From Flavobacterium succinicans LMG 10402 (GTDB lineage: Bacteria > Bacteroidota > Bacteroidia > Flavobacteriales > Flavobacteriaceae), in contig NZ_JATV01000006.1 of NCBI RefSeq assembly GCF_000611675.1, positions 248,001 through 312,000 on the forward strand: a DNA stretch of 64,000 nt, given 5' to 3'. Below, piece after piece: positions 26,584 through 35,939 of this stretch (position 1 is the first letter of the stretch; every line of letters starts with the position of its first letter). The position numbers and the translations under genes were made by a program. The notes beneath the pieces are model-generated. The model did no database searches and was not told the DNA's origin. It saw nothing but the letters and a program-made list of their open reading frames with translations.

Positions 26584-28170
26584 TTATTGAATTTTTGGAA
26601 TTATAGAAAATTTAACAGCACCAGTACTATAGTAAAACAAGTCGCATTCACCATTGTTGTTAATATTATTAATAATCGGATTGTAAAAATATACTTTAAT
26701 AGAAGTAGCTAATACATCATCTCCAACATTAAATGTTCTAAGAAATTTCTTTTCTTGTGTAGTTTCTTCTTTATAAGAACCACTTCCTCCAAGTTCGGCA
26801 CTCGTTTTCGACCCAACACCTAATTTTACTGATCCTTCAAACTTTCCTTCAGCAACTTTACTGACGGTATAATTAACTTCTTCTGTAATAGAACTTGATA
26901 AATTAACTTCGGATACATTTATAAAGCGGTGTAGAGATTCTTTTGATATATCCCACTTATTAAAAGCAACCATATCATTTAAACGAAAAACTTTACTTGT
27001 GAAATTTGCTGGATTTATTTTGTAAGTGTTTTTACTACTTCTAAATACAGTTCCGTTCTGTCTGGTATGAGTGATATTAAAATTCCAAATATCTGAAGGT
27101 TTTACAGGAATAATTATGGAAGAACTATTACTACTGTTCTCTGAAAAGATCTCAAATTTAAATTCATAAGCCCCTTTAGTCCACATTCTATCAATTAATT
27201 CTTCAGTACTCAATTGTCTTTTTGTCTGAGTTACTGTCTCATAAGTAATAGAAGGATTACCTTTATCGCCTGAATTTAAAGCAAGTTTGAAATAGAGATT
27301 AGGATTGATCTCTAAATAATCGATATAATCAGTTACATTTTGATTTAGAATACCTTTAGAATCTTTGTTTGTTATTCCATAATAAACATAATCTCTTTGA
27401 TAAGCTTTGTTTGCCGCTACATCATTGTAAGATGTATTTTGATTAAAGAAAGAAAAAGAATCAAATACAATTTTACTTAACTCATTTTTATTAACATTCG
27501 TCTTATCTGTATTTACATTATCTTTTTTTAATCCATTAAAGTTAGGAGATAAAAATTCGACAGTGTTTTTTAAGCTCATAGAATTGTTTTTAGCTGTCAA
27601 TGAATTAAAATGAATGGAATTAACGTTAACCCTATCGTTTTCTTTTACAACAAAAACATGAAAATCTGGAACTTCACCTTTCTCTAGTGTTACTTCTAGT
27701 TTTCCATTTAAATATAAGTCCGTTGTGTTTTCTTTTGAAACAACTACCGGTATTTCGGCATCATTAGTATCTAAATTATTTGCAGAAATATTAAAAAAAG
27801 GAATGCTAGGAACTAAAATATTAATTAAAGGAACATTTTTCTCAATTTCAGCGATATCTTTTTCAGAAGAAAAGCTTACTAAAATATCTCTAAAACGGTC
27901 TCCATTTATTACACTATTTCTAACTAAATAATAAAGAACGTTATAGTCTTTATCAAATTGTTTCAGTGCTTCATTTTTCAGGAACACTCTTACATCCTTT
28001 CTATTGTAAGTCACTTTAGATAAAATCTCAGAGAATTTGAGTATATTTTTTTCTTTAAGGTTGTTATCAATAAAATGTCGATCGTTAATGGAAGAAGCGT
28101 CTTCTTCTTCTTTAGTACATGAGTTTAAAAAAAAGGTAAGCAATAAGATAATTAAAAAAGGGGGTTTCAT
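26584..28170 (-). CDS. Large predicted surface lipoprotein, unknown
   Basis: 528 residues with lipobox LNSC (Cys18) then TKEEED; the x-K-(D/E)2 pattern after Cys matches the known export signal that takes Bacteroidota lipoproteins to the cell surface. The first third looks helical (KILKFSEILSK, residues 40-120), the rest beta-rich. Around residues 425-475 there is an amphipathic Ser/Gly/Thr-rich stretch: VNYTVSKVAEGKFEG, SVKLGVGSKTSAELGGSGSY, then KEETTQEKK. That alternation recalls the membrane-insertion hairpin of aerolysin-type pore formers, but I see no clear family signature. First gene of an operon with two small lipoproteins. Confidence 0.8.
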   Translation of the reverse strand: MKPPFLIILLLTFFLNSCTKEEEDASSINDRHFIDNNLKEKNILKFSEILSKVTYNRKDVRVFLKNEALKQFDKDYNVLYYLVRNSVINGDRFRDILVSFSSEKDIAEIEKNVPLINILVPSIPFFNISANNLDTNDAEIPVVVSKENTTDLYLNGKLEVTLEKGEVPDFHVFVVKENDRVNVNSIHFNSLTAKNNSMSLKNTVEFLSPNFNGLKKDNVNTDKTNVNKNELSKIVFDSFSFFNQNTSYNDVAANKAYQRDYVYYGITNKDSKGILNQNVTDYIDYLEINPNLYFKLALNSGDKGNPSITYETVTQTKRQLSTEELIDRMWTKGAYEFKFEIFSENSSNSSSIIIPVKPSDIWNFNITHTRQNGTVFRSSKNTYKINPANFTSKVFRLNDMVAFNKWDISKESLHRFINVSEVNLSSSITEEVNYTVSKVAEGKFEGSVKLGVGSKTSAELGGSGSYKEETTQEKKFLRTFNVGDDVLATSIKVYFYNPIINNINNNGECDLFYYSTGAVKFSIIPKIQ

Positions 28171-28193
28171 ATTTTTATTAATAAATTTAATTG

Positions 28194-28201
28194 CAAAAGT
28201 A
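28194..28201 (-). promoter_or_regulatory. Candidate -7 box (TACTTTTG) of the lipoprotein operon
   Basis: TACTTTTG on the minus strand, 23 bases before the ATG at 28170. Confidence 0.4.
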
Positions 28202-28464
28202 GTATTTTATTTATTTTTATTTCATTTTTATTGGTGCAGAGTTGTTTTAAAGAACGGCTCTATCCTCCCCTTCGAAGAGTAAAAAAATTGTCGAACAGGC
28301 TGCGAACATCTCCGAATCTTCGCCATTTTAATTGTTTTGCCATCCGTAAACGCGATAAAAGTCTCACGCCATTTTACCATAACTATCGATAGAAGGTTTT
28401 GCCCAAGATAGGGCTTGCAGATTGATAGAATATATATTTCCCGAAAATCCAAAATAATCCCTAC
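28202..28464. other. Gene-free stretch before repeat copy B
   Basis: About 260 bases (with 28465-28583 a 413-base gap in total) with no supported gene. Its base content is richer in G+C than other spacers (for example near 28300-28400), which hints at decayed or imported DNA, but nothing recognisable remains. Confidence 0.4.
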
Positions 28465-28534
28465 TAGCCCCGGGAGGAGCGGCATCCTTTGCTGCCGGGG
28501 TTCGGCAGTAAAGATATAGCGGATCACGGGACGA
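28465..28534 (+). repeat. Dispersed variable-core palindromic repeat, copy B
   Basis: Flank TAGCCCCGGGAGGAGCGGCAT, here split as TAGCCCC and AGCGGCATC, then a hairpin core: ctttgctgccg (28487-28497) pairs with cggcagtaaag (28503-28513), one G-U pair, loop of 5. The other flank is ATATAGCGGATCACGGGACGA. Copies at 35038 and 59228 keep these flanks. Located 3' of the GreA-like gene. Confidence 0.75.
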
Positions 28535-28583
28535 TGTTGCTAAGAAAGCCTTTTGCCTCCTGCTCCTACTCCAACTACTGTTT

Positions 28584-29033
28584 TTAATGTATTTCTTGAA
28601 TGGTGTATTTGGTGGTGTTGATTTCGAATTCGAAACCTACTTTGCTGCCCATTAATTTACTGCCCAAAGGCGATTGTGGCGAAAGCGCGATGATGTTGGT
28701 GCCTTCGATTGTGATTTTGGGCAAGGCCAAACTGAGGTACAAGTAAATGCCATTGGCTACAACCAAACTGCCTACAACGATGGTTTCGGCTACGATGGTA
28801 GTATCAATTTTATCTAACACCGCTTTTTGCCCCAAAACTTCTTGGAGTTTGTGGTTGAATTTTTCTTGCTCAAGATGCATCATAGAAAGTGCCGTTTCGT
28901 GCTTGTCACCTGCTGATCCTTTTGCGTCATTCTTTGAGTCTTCGGTCAATGCAGTAATCATATCGCGAAAGGCATCGATTCGGTCTTGTACTAATTGTAG
29001 GTAGTAGGCGTGTATTTTTTGTTTGAATGTCAT
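28584..29033 (-). CDS. GreA/GreB C-terminal-like protein
   Basis: 149 residues. The N-terminal 80 residues are a charged helical region suited to a coiled coil (RIDAFRDMITALTEDSKNDAKG..EQEKFNHKLQEV), and the C-terminus has the Gre-factor beta domain pattern (ISPQSPLG seen as LSPQSPLGSKLMGSKVGFEFE). Gre factors rescue backtracked RNA polymerase through two acidic residues at the coiled-coil tip; AGDKHET holds candidate acids here. It is shorter than true GreA, and homologues are often mislabelled as 3-oxoacyl-ACP synthase in databases (from memory). Probably a diverged RNA polymerase-binding protein. Confidence 0.7.
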   Translation of the reverse strand: MTFKQKIHAYYLQLVQDRIDAFRDMITALTEDSKNDAKGSAGDKHETALSMMHLEQEKFNHKLQEVLGQKAVLDKIDTTIVAETIVVGSLVVANGIYLYLSLALPKITIEGTNIIALSPQSPLGSKLMGSKVGFEFEINTTKYTIQEIH

Positions 29034-29047
29034 AAGAAAAACTTCAA

Positions 29048-29072
29048 CTGACAGGGTTATGAACCCTGTCAG
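29048..29072. repeat. Palindrome CTGACAGGGTT, terminator-like
   Basis: Perfect 11-bp arms (29048-29058 and 29062-29072) with a 3-base loop between the outer-membrane barrel gene and the GreA-like gene. T-rich DNA follows on both strands at a distance. The same palindrome type is common between genes in this phylum (from memory), so it may be a repeat element as well as a terminator. Confidence 0.7.
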
Positions 29073-29089
29073 AGTTTTTATGAAAAAAT

Positions 29090-30838
29090 TTAAAAATCAA
29101 ATTTATAACTCGCTCCCGCTACAATTTGAAAACCTTGAACGGGAAGATTGAGCCATTTTTGATAGGCTTGGTTGGCAATATTGTTAGCTCTTAAAAATGC
29201 GGTAATGCGTTCGTTGTATTTGTAGCCTACATGCAAATTAGCATCAAAATAAGAAGGTAAAATAATACTATTAGAATTGGTAACCAAATCCGTGTTGAAT
29301 TGATTCTCTTTTCGCTCGCCTACGAAAAAGACTTTGGCGCCCGCAAACCATTTATCGGTAATAACAACCTCTAAGGTTGAATTGATTTTCATCGTGGGCA
29401 AATTCCAAGCTTCGGCCTGCGTATCCGTCGTATAGGTATTTAGGGTGGCGTTGATTCCGAAAGTGACATTTTTAGAAAAATCAGCTTTTAATTCGCCATA
29501 AAGGCTGATCGTTTTAACATCATCATAGACTATGCCTAATGAATTTCCGAAAGCGTAAGGCTCATTCGCACTGTTTTCTTTATAATTATTCGCTTTGAAC
29601 AAAGCTTTGTTGCCTTCGTTCAAGTAAGACGCACTAACAGTATAACTAACTGAATTTGCCAATTTACCTTTTAATCCAGCAAAAAGATTGTACTTAGAAT
29701 CTGTAGGCTGAATTAATAAAGTTGGTGAAAGAAATGGATTTTCATTCACAAAATCCATATAAGTATTCTGTTTTAAACTTCCATCAGCCCCTAAATAAAA
29801 GATCATCAAATCGCCCACCACTTTGTAGGATGCTTTGAAGTTTGGATAAAAATATAATTTGCTTTTACTGGCTTGCGTATTGAAGCTATAAAACAAACTC
29901 GCCCCAATTTCTAAAGACCAATCGTCTTCTTTCATGTCAAAACTAGGCGCAATTCCAAAATTAACAAAACCATATTTTACCGCTTCGGTATTTGTTTTAA
30001 AGTAGTTGTTCTCGAAAGTTCCTCCAACATAATCCAACACCACATCCGTATGAATGGCCGCATTCATCAATTCAATATCAAAAGTAGGCTTGCCCCAAAA
30101 TCGATTTTCAGACGAACCAAATGCATCAGAAAAATGATGAAACTTTACCGAAGTTTCCCCAAACATACTATCCTCAAAGTCTACTGTACCTCCAAGTGTA
30201 ATCGTATTGTATTTTTGCTCAGGGCTGATGCCTTTAATCAAATCGTTGCGTTGTGCATCTGTTAAAGTACTTCCAAATCCCTCAGGCAATCCATACCAAT
30301 TATAGGTTTGGCTCTGAAAACCAGCTTCTGCTTTCCAAGAAATATCAGACTGATTACTACCATAAAACAAATCTAATTTGGTGTCATAAAAATGGTCATC
30401 GAGAAGCACCTCCTTGATTCCACCTTGAGAAGAATGATGTTGAAAACGTCCTCCCGCATAATCCGAAGCATTTAATTTTTTATTCACAAAAAGGTCCCCT
30501 TTGAGCGTTCCATAATTCCCGATTCCGAAAGCAGCATAATTTTCGAATAACTTAATGGCTTTGCTTTTTTCGACGTCGGCGGCTACTCCTTTGCTAGGGG
30601 TAAAAGTTGAGGCAACTGGAAAAGGCAAAACCGTATACTTCACGGTTTCTTTCTTGGCGTTACCCTTATCGTCCAAAAGCGGCGTTTCTTTGATTTTGAA
30701 AGCATCCAAAACGGTAGGCGAAAAAGATTTGACCACATTTACTTCTTCTGCGCTAATCGTTTCGTTCTTTTTTTGGGCCCAGGAAAACTGCACCGCAAAC
30801 AACAACAGGAAAAGGAGGATTCGATTTTGGTATTTCAT
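29090..30838 (-). CDS. TonB-dependent-receptor-like outer-membrane barrel without a plug domain
   Basis: 582 residues with a signal peptide (MKYQNRI to SWAQ). A short periplasmic N-terminus (EEVNVVKSFSPTVLDAFKIKETP) is followed by many amphipathic strands typical of an outer-membrane barrel, ending in an aromatic last strand (AGASYKFDF). The C-terminal part (NLHVGYKYNERITAFLRANNIANQAYQKW) resembles TonB receptor barrels, but there is no plug domain or TonB box. In flavobacteria such barrels often sit with the large TPR protein, here two genes upstream on the same strand. Role unknown; a scaffold or transport role in the envelope is likely. Confidence 0.8.
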   Translation of the reverse strand: MKYQNRILLFLLLFAVQFSWAQKKNETISAEEVNVVKSFSPTVLDAFKIKETPLLDDKGNAKKETVKYTVLPFPVASTFTPSKGVAADVEKSKAIKLFENYAAFGIGNYGTLKGDLFVNKKLNASDYAGGRFQHHSSQGGIKEVLLDDHFYDTKLDLFYGSNQSDISWKAEAGFQSQTYNWYGLPEGFGSTLTDAQRNDLIKGISPEQKYNTITLGGTVDFEDSMFGETSVKFHHFSDAFGSSENRFWGKPTFDIELMNAAIHTDVVLDYVGGTFENNYFKTNTEAVKYGFVNFGIAPSFDMKEDDWSLEIGASLFYSFNTQASKSKLYFYPNFKASYKVVGDLMIFYLGADGSLKQNTYMDFVNENPFLSPTLLIQPTDSKYNLFAGLKGKLANSVSYTVSASYLNEGNKALFKANNYKENSANEPYAFGNSLGIVYDDVKTISLYGELKADFSKNVTFGINATLNTYTTDTQAEAWNLPTMKINSTLEVVITDKWFAGAKVFFVGERKENQFNTDLVTNSNSIILPSYFDANLHVGYKYNERITAFLRANNIANQAYQKWLNLPVQGFQIVAGASYKFDF

Positions 30839-30961
30839 TTTTTACTTTATTTTTATTCAGAGAAATGAAAAAAGCAAAAGAAAAATTTCATTTCTAACGC
30901 TACACTTTCTCCGTAATTTTTATTGTGTTTCCTAAATAAATTAATTTTTGATGCAATGGCA

Positions 30962-31825
30962 TTAAACTTCCCACTCGCCTTTGGCAATAAACTGAGTTGT
31001 TCCGCCTATTTGAATATCAAATTCCTCATCCGTCAATTTCCCTTTGAAATGAATCTGAGACGGACGACCTATAGCCTCTCCTTGATAATTAATGATTTCA
31101 AAAGCTGGTAAATGATATTTCAACAAAAAGGCTTGCAAACAAGTACTGGCACTTCCTGTGGCGGCATCTTCTATCAATTGATTGTTTTCGATGCACAACA
31201 ATCGGCTAAATAATTTTGTCCCTTCTAAATAATAAAAATACAAGGCTCTGTGGGCGGTTTTACAATTCTTTTTGAGCCAATCATCAGTTTTGTCTTTATC
31301 AAGAACCAAGTTGTCTAATGCTCTTTTACTACTTAATCCTACCAATACAAAAGCGCTTCCGGTGGTGACTTCTTGAATAGGAAATTGATTTTCAAAATCT
31401 TCTTTTTTCAAATTACTAAACGAAGGGAATACCTCTTTCGAAAAAACATCCCAAAATTTGGGTTGCGCGGCTTTCAACCAAAGCAATACTTCCGTTTTTT
31501 GAATCGTAATGGGACCAATCGGAACCGTTAATTTGATCTTTTCAGGCGCATTCTCCAACACTTTATGCATCAAAACCCAAGAAGTTCCAATAATAGGATG
31601 CCCCGCAAATTGCATTTCATGCGCTGGTGTAAAAATTTTAACCTCGGCACTGTTATTTTGAGCATCCAGCTTGGTAATAAAAGTACTTTCAGCAAAATTT
31701 ATTTCGCGAGCAATCTTTTGCATTTGTTCTGCACTCAAGCCTGCTGCATCTAAAAAAACAGCCAGCTGATTCCCTGCATATTTTTTGTTCGTAAAAACAT
31801 CAACGATATAAAATGGTAAAGTCAT
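30962..31825 (-). CDS. PhzF-family isomerase/epimerase-like protein
   Basis: 287 residues with the two-domain PhzF/diaminopimelate epimerase fold. Visible: VDVFTNKKYAGNQLAVFL at residues 8-25, FAESTFI near 46 with the catalytic Glu, FAGHPIIGTSWVL near 72, and the second phosphate-type loop DAATGSASTCLQAF near 220. True PhzF acts in phenazine synthesis, but no other phz gene is present, so this is one of the many PhzF-like enzymes of unknown substrate. It lies between the TPR and barrel genes on the same strand. Confidence 0.9.
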   Translation of the reverse strand: MTLPFYIVDVFTNKKYAGNQLAVFLDAAGLSAEQMQKIAREINFAESTFITKLDAQNNSAEVKIFTPAHEMQFAGHPIIGTSWVLMHKVLENAPEKIKLTVPIGPITIQKTEVLLWLKAAQPKFWDVFSKEVFPSFSNLKKEDFENQFPIQEVTTGSAFVLVGLSSKRALDNLVLDKDKTDDWLKKNCKTAHRALYFYYLEGTKLFSRLLCIENNQLIEDAATGSASTCLQAFLLKYHLPAFEIINYQGEAIGRPSQIHFKGKLTDEEFDIQIGGTTQFIAKGEWEV

Positions 31826-31891
31826 AAATTGTAAAAGGTATTTTGTTAGAAGTAAAATGTAAAACCATCTTTTTTACATTTTGCATCGAAA

Positions 31892-34800
31892 CTATTTGGT
31901 AATCGAAGCATTCGTTTTGGCTTCTTCTGTTTTAATTTTGTCTAATGCTGCTTGTGCCGTAGCGACCACATCTTTATAATCCGTGAAATTATTGATGACG
32001 CTTTCTAAAATATAAGTCGCTTGAAAACTGTCTTTCAAACCATAAAAATTGCTAGCCATCACCACCAACCCTTTGGCGCCCAAATAGCGATAACTGGAGT
32101 AATTTTTAGCTAGTTTTTGAACCGCTTCGTTCGAAGCTTCAAATTTGCCCTCTTTATTTTTGAAATACGCATCGTAGTAAATAGCTTCGGCCGCTACTTC
32201 GCCTTTGGCAATGGGCAACAATTTAGCATAACCCAGTTTCGCTTTGGCTTCGTCTCCAACTTCAATCGCGCTTCGAGCTACTATAATTTGAGCATCGCTT
32301 TTGACCATTTCTTCAGTTTTGGGCTCGGCTAAAACTTTTTCGGCATAGACCACCGCCTTACTGTAGTTCTTCGTTTCGTAATACATTTTCATCAAATTGG
32401 CCATCGCAAAAATTTTGTTTTGTGCCACATCCGATTCGGTTTCTAAACGCAATAAGACTATTGTAGCAAGCTCGCTTCTTTTATCTTTTAAATGAATTTG
32501 AGCCAAACGCACTAGGGCTTGTTCAGTAAATTCAGAACGAGATTGAGCCACCACAAAATCATAATGCGGTATTGATTTTCCAGTGGCGCCTTCATTGTAA
32601 TACGCTTGCGCTACTTGAAAATTGGCTTTTAAAGCATGAATCCCGTTGGGAAAAGACGTCAGATACGCATTCCAACCCGCAAGAGCTTGTTTGGTATTGC
32701 CTTGTTGCCATTGTTTTTCGGCCGCTTCATAACTGTCGTTTTCCAATTCGACATCGGTAACCGAAACAAAAGATAGCGTTCGCACCCAAGCCGCATATTC
32801 ATTGACTTTGCCGCTATCTACATAAATCAAACGCGCGGAAGACACCGCCTCTAAAGCCTCTGGAGTTTTAGGAAAATCGGCCGCAATCTTTTTGAACTTG
32901 GCCAAGGCCAAATCATTTTTATCATCATTGTAATACACCAATCCTTGACGCAACAACGCTTTGGAAGTAAATGATCCTTCCGGGAATTCGGCAATCAATT
33001 GATTGTAGGTTTTAAGTGCCAATTCCTCTTTCTTATCGGCAACATACGTATTTCCTAGTTCAAACAAAACATCATCACGATACACCGAAGTTGTAAAACG
33101 GGCTAAAAACGCCGTCAATTCAGCAATTTTCTTATCATTTTTTGCCAAAAAACCATAACAAAGCGCTTTTTGAAAATAGCCATAATCTGAATCTACGCTA
33201 TTCAATTCGATCGCTTTCAGATAATTATCAATCGCGGGCCAATATTTTGAACCCACAAATCTACAATCCGCCAAACGCAAATAAGCGTCTGCCAAACGCA
33301 CTTTATCTTCTTTGTTCTCTTCTATTTGCTTTTGAAAATAAGTGGCTGCTTGCTCATATTCTTTCAATTTAAAACTCGCATAGCCTAAATTATAATTACT
33401 GTTTTTGAATTCGGGTGTCGCAGTGGCACTAGATAAACTGGCAAATTGTTTAAAACCTGCCAAAGCCGTAGCATAATCTTCTAAGACAAAATCCGATTCA
33501 GCTTTCCAAAACGTGGCGCGAGCGTTGATTGCAGGATCTTTTGATTCGTTTATGGCTCGGGTAAAAAGCTTGTTTGCTGTGGCATAATCACCAGCCGTAA
33601 CCGCTTCGATTCCGCTGTAAAACAACACTTTTTGATACACGATTTTATTCTCTGCCGTTTTATTTCTTTCCAATAAAACGAGGGCTTCTTTGTAATTTTT
33701 AGAAGAGATATAAGAATCAATCAACAATTTCTCTACTTCACTCGCATTCGCATTTCGTGGATATTTTTCTAAAAAAGCTAACAAAATAGAAGGCACACTT
33801 TCGTATGAATTTCCAATTTCATAACTCAATTTGGCATAATTCAACCTAGCGTCTTCTTGAAGCTCTGCATTGAAATCCATCTCAGAGGCATTCTTAAACG
33901 CATGCAAAGCTTGTGTTTTTTGTCCCAAATCCAAATACGATTCGCCTAAATGATAATAGGCATTTTGGGCCACAAAATCTTTTCCGTCAATGATTTTATT
34001 AAACTGAGCAATGGCGTTTTCATATTGTTTTTGCTGATAATACGCATAGCCCAATTGATAAAAATCGGTATTGTTCCACTTGCCTTTTTTTCCTTTATAT
34101 TCAGATAAATACGGAATCGCTTTTTCGTAGTTTTTGAGGTTAAAATAACTTTCTCCTATAATTTTATTTAGTTCAGACAACTCCATTTCATTCGATTGAG
34201 CCATCGCTTTCAAACCCAAATCAATCGCTTTTTGGAAATTACCCAACTTAAAATTCATATCCGCCTGAAAATACGATAACTTCTCTTTGTATTTTTCTTC
34301 ACCTGAAACCTCATCAAAATACTTTGTTGCCGCTTTGTAATCATCGCCTTCATACGCCATAAAGCCCAAGTAATACTTGGCTTGAGCACCGTATTCTGGC
34401 GTATTCACAACAGTATTCAAATATTTTATAGCCTCTTTTTTCTTTCTGGCATTGTAATAACTGTAGCCTTTTTGAAAATTGAATTTATCCAATTCTTTTT
34501 TGCTAAGCTCGTTACTTTCCACTTTATCAAACCAAAACAAAGCTTTCGGAAAATTATTCTTTTCAAAATAAAAATGAGCCACTTCAAGATACGCCTGATT
34601 GCGTTTGATGTTCGTTGGATACCTCGTCACGAAATGTTCTACCAACTGATCCGCATTCGGCTGTTGCGTACGAATCGCACAATTGGCCACATAATAGGCG
34701 CAATCGGCCAAAATTTCTTCCTGATTTGTTTTTTTGGCAACTTGTTCAAAAATCACTTTTGCAGCAGCATATTGCTGATCGTTATACAACAAAAGTGCCG

Positions 34801-34906
34801 TATTAAAATCCTTTAAATCATGAGTATAAAGGGTTGATTTTTGAGCAGAAACAATAGAAAAAGTAAGTAGAAAAGGCAAGAAAAAAAGCCTGTAAAATAT
34901 ACGCAT
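31892..34906 (-). CDS. Large periplasmic tetratricopeptide-repeat protein
   Basis: 1004 residues with a signal peptide (MRIFYRL to SAQK). Nearly the whole protein is TPR-type helix pairs, with units such as YYNARKKKEAIKYL, YQLGYAYYQQKQYENAIAQF, AYLRLADCRFVGSKYWPAI and FELGNTYVADKKEELAL, about 25 in all. TPR arrays bind partner proteins; this layout suggests an envelope scaffold. It precedes the PhzF-like and barrel genes on the same strand with short gaps (66 and 123 bases), and TPR plus barrel is a pairing I recall in other flavobacteria. A -7 box is at 34928-34935. Confidence 0.9.
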   Translation of the reverse strand: MRIFYRLFFLPFLLTFSIVSAQKSTLYTHDLKDFNTALLLYNDQQYAAAKVIFEQVAKKTNQEEILADCAYYVANCAIRTQQPNADQLVEHFVTRYPTNIKRNQAYLEVAHFYFEKNNFPKALFWFDKVESNELSKKELDKFNFQKGYSYYNARKKKEAIKYLNTVVNTPEYGAQAKYYLGFMAYEGDDYKAATKYFDEVSGEEKYKEKLSYFQADMNFKLGNFQKAIDLGLKAMAQSNEMELSELNKIIGESYFNLKNYEKAIPYLSEYKGKKGKWNNTDFYQLGYAYYQQKQYENAIAQFNKIIDGKDFVAQNAYYHLGESYLDLGQKTQALHAFKNASEMDFNAELQEDARLNYAKLSYEIGNSYESVPSILLAFLEKYPRNANASEVEKLLIDSYISSKNYKEALVLLERNKTAENKIVYQKVLFYSGIEAVTAGDYATANKLFTRAINESKDPAINARATFWKAESDFVLEDYATALAGFKQFASLSSATATPEFKNSNYNLGYASFKLKEYEQAATYFQKQIEENKEDKVRLADAYLRLADCRFVGSKYWPAIDNYLKAIELNSVDSDYGYFQKALCYGFLAKNDKKIAELTAFLARFTTSVYRDDVLFELGNTYVADKKEELALKTYNQLIAEFPEGSFTSKALLRQGLVYYNDDKNDLALAKFKKIAADFPKTPEALEAVSSARLIYVDSGKVNEYAAWVRTLSFVSVTDVELENDSYEAAEKQWQQGNTKQALAGWNAYLTSFPNGIHALKANFQVAQAYYNEGATGKSIPHYDFVVAQSRSEFTEQALVRLAQIHLKDKRSELATIVLLRLETESDVAQNKIFAMANLMKMYYETKNYSKAVVYAEKVLAEPKTEEMVKSDAQIIVARSAIEVGDEAKAKLGYAKLLPIAKGEVAAEAIYYDAYFKNKEGKFEASNEAVQKLAKNYSSYRYLGAKGLVVMASNFYGLKDSFQATYILESVINNFTDYKDVVATAQAALDKIKTEEAKTNASITK

Positions 34907-34927
34907 TTTGCTTATTTTTTAATCATT

Positions 34928-34935
34928 CAAATATA
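34928..34935 (-). promoter_or_regulatory. Candidate -7 box (TATATTTG) of the TPR gene
   Basis: TATATTTG on the minus strand, 21 bases before the ATG at 34906. Confidence 0.45.
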
Positions 34936-35037
34936 TCATATTATCACCTTACTAACGATGCTTTATAACATTTTATTATCATTCAAAACCCTTTACTTAT
35001 TTTCTTGAAGCGGCAACAATAGGCTTATTTAGCCACA

Positions 35038-35120
35038 TCGTCCTGCTCTTCGCTATATCTTTTTTGTATAACAGGCAGTTAAAAAACTGTCTGTTATACA
35101 AAAAAGGATGCCGCTGCGAT
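35038..35120 (-). repeat. Dispersed variable-core palindromic repeat, copy C
   Basis: On the plus strand TCGTCCTG, then CGCTATATC, then a long hairpin (35059-35078 with 35087-35106, about 20 bp with one mismatch, built on ttgtataacaggcag), then GGATGCCGCTGCGATC. The stem sequence has nothing in common with copy B or D, yet it is still paired. It lies in the 349-base divergent gap between the TPR gene and ftsE; the rest of that gap shows only promoter-like signals. Confidence 0.75.
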
Positions 35121-35255
35121 CATTGCTATAAAGAAACAATAGTGATTTTTTACAAACAATTTTTAAGGACAGTATCGTTTTTTATTCGAATGCGTTGAAT
35201 TTATTTTGAATCCAAACACTAACTTCTTACTTTTACGCAATAAATCACTTCAATC

Positions 35256-35939
35256 ATGTCACAAACCGTATTAGCTTTACACAACGTAACCATATATCAA
35301 GAAGGAAGAACCATTTTATCCGAAGTAAATTTAGAGGTAAATCATGGTGAGTTTATCTACATTATTGGAAAAACGGGATCTGGAAAAAGTAGTTTATTAA
35401 AAACCCTTTACGGCGACTTACCCTTAACAGAAGGGAACGGACATATTGTAGATTTCAGTCTAGAAACCCTAAAAGAAGACGAGATCCCCTTTTTGAGACG
35501 CAAAATCGGAATCGTATTTCAGGATTTCAAACTCTTACCCGATCGTTCTGTAAACGATAATATGCTTTTTGTACTCAAAGCAACAGGTTGGACAGAGGCA
35601 GTTGCCATGAATGACAAAATCGAAGAAGTGCTTACCAAAGTAGGCATGCAAGATTTTGGCAACAAAATGCCACACCAACTTTCGGGCGGAGAACAACAAC
35701 GAGTAGCCATTGCCAGAGCCTTGCTTAACGATCCTGAATTCATCTTAGCCGACGAACCTACCGGAAATTTGGATCCTCAAACCAGTGCCGAAGTACTTGA
35801 ATTGCTTAAAAAAATCAATGCCAACGGAAAAACCATCATCATGGCCACTCACGATTATGCCTTGTTGCTAAAATACCCCTCCAAAACATTGAAGTGCGAA
35901 GATTCTAAAATTTTTGAAGTGGTTCAGCGCACGGTATAA
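35256..35939 (+). CDS. ftsE: FtsE-like ABC ATPase
   Basis: 227 residues, one ABC domain: Walker [10 protein letters not shown] near residue 39, Q-loop [16 protein letters not shown] near 88 (the D-F-K-L-L-D-R pattern is typical of FtsE), signature [15 protein letters not shown] near 142, Walker [13 protein letters not shown] near 165, and switch His in ATHDYALL. FtsE with FtsX activates cell-wall hydrolases at the division site. FtsX is not beside it. The stop overlaps the ATG of the glycosyltransferase by one base (TAATG), so the two are translationally coupled. LolD-type transporters are similar, but the Q-loop favours FtsE. Confidence 0.88.
   Translation: MSQTVLALHNVTIYQEGRTILSEVNLEVNHGEFIYIIGKTGSGKSSLLKTLYGDLPLTEGNGHIVDFSLETLKEDEIPFLRRKIGIVFQDFKLLPDRSVNDNMLFVLKATGWTEAVAMNDKIEEVLTKVGMQDFGNKMPHQLSGGEQQRVAIARALLNDPEFILADEPTGNLDPQTSAEVLELLKKINANGKTIIMATHDYALLLKYPSKTLKCEDSKIFEVVQRTV

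Noticed and set aside
28202..28464. Decayed gene between the lipoprotein operon and repeat copy B
   Set aside because: Slightly different composition, but no frame or motif can be recovered.
28228..28527. 99-residue frame on the minus strand
   Set aside because: It spans repeat copy B and has no recognisable protein pattern.
30962..31825. Phenazine biosynthesis gene
   Set aside because: PhzF-like fold only; no phz pathway partner in the window.
35256..35939. LolD lipoprotein-release ATPase
   Set aside because: The FtsE-type Q-loop ([12 protein letters not shown]) fits FtsE better, although the two families are close.
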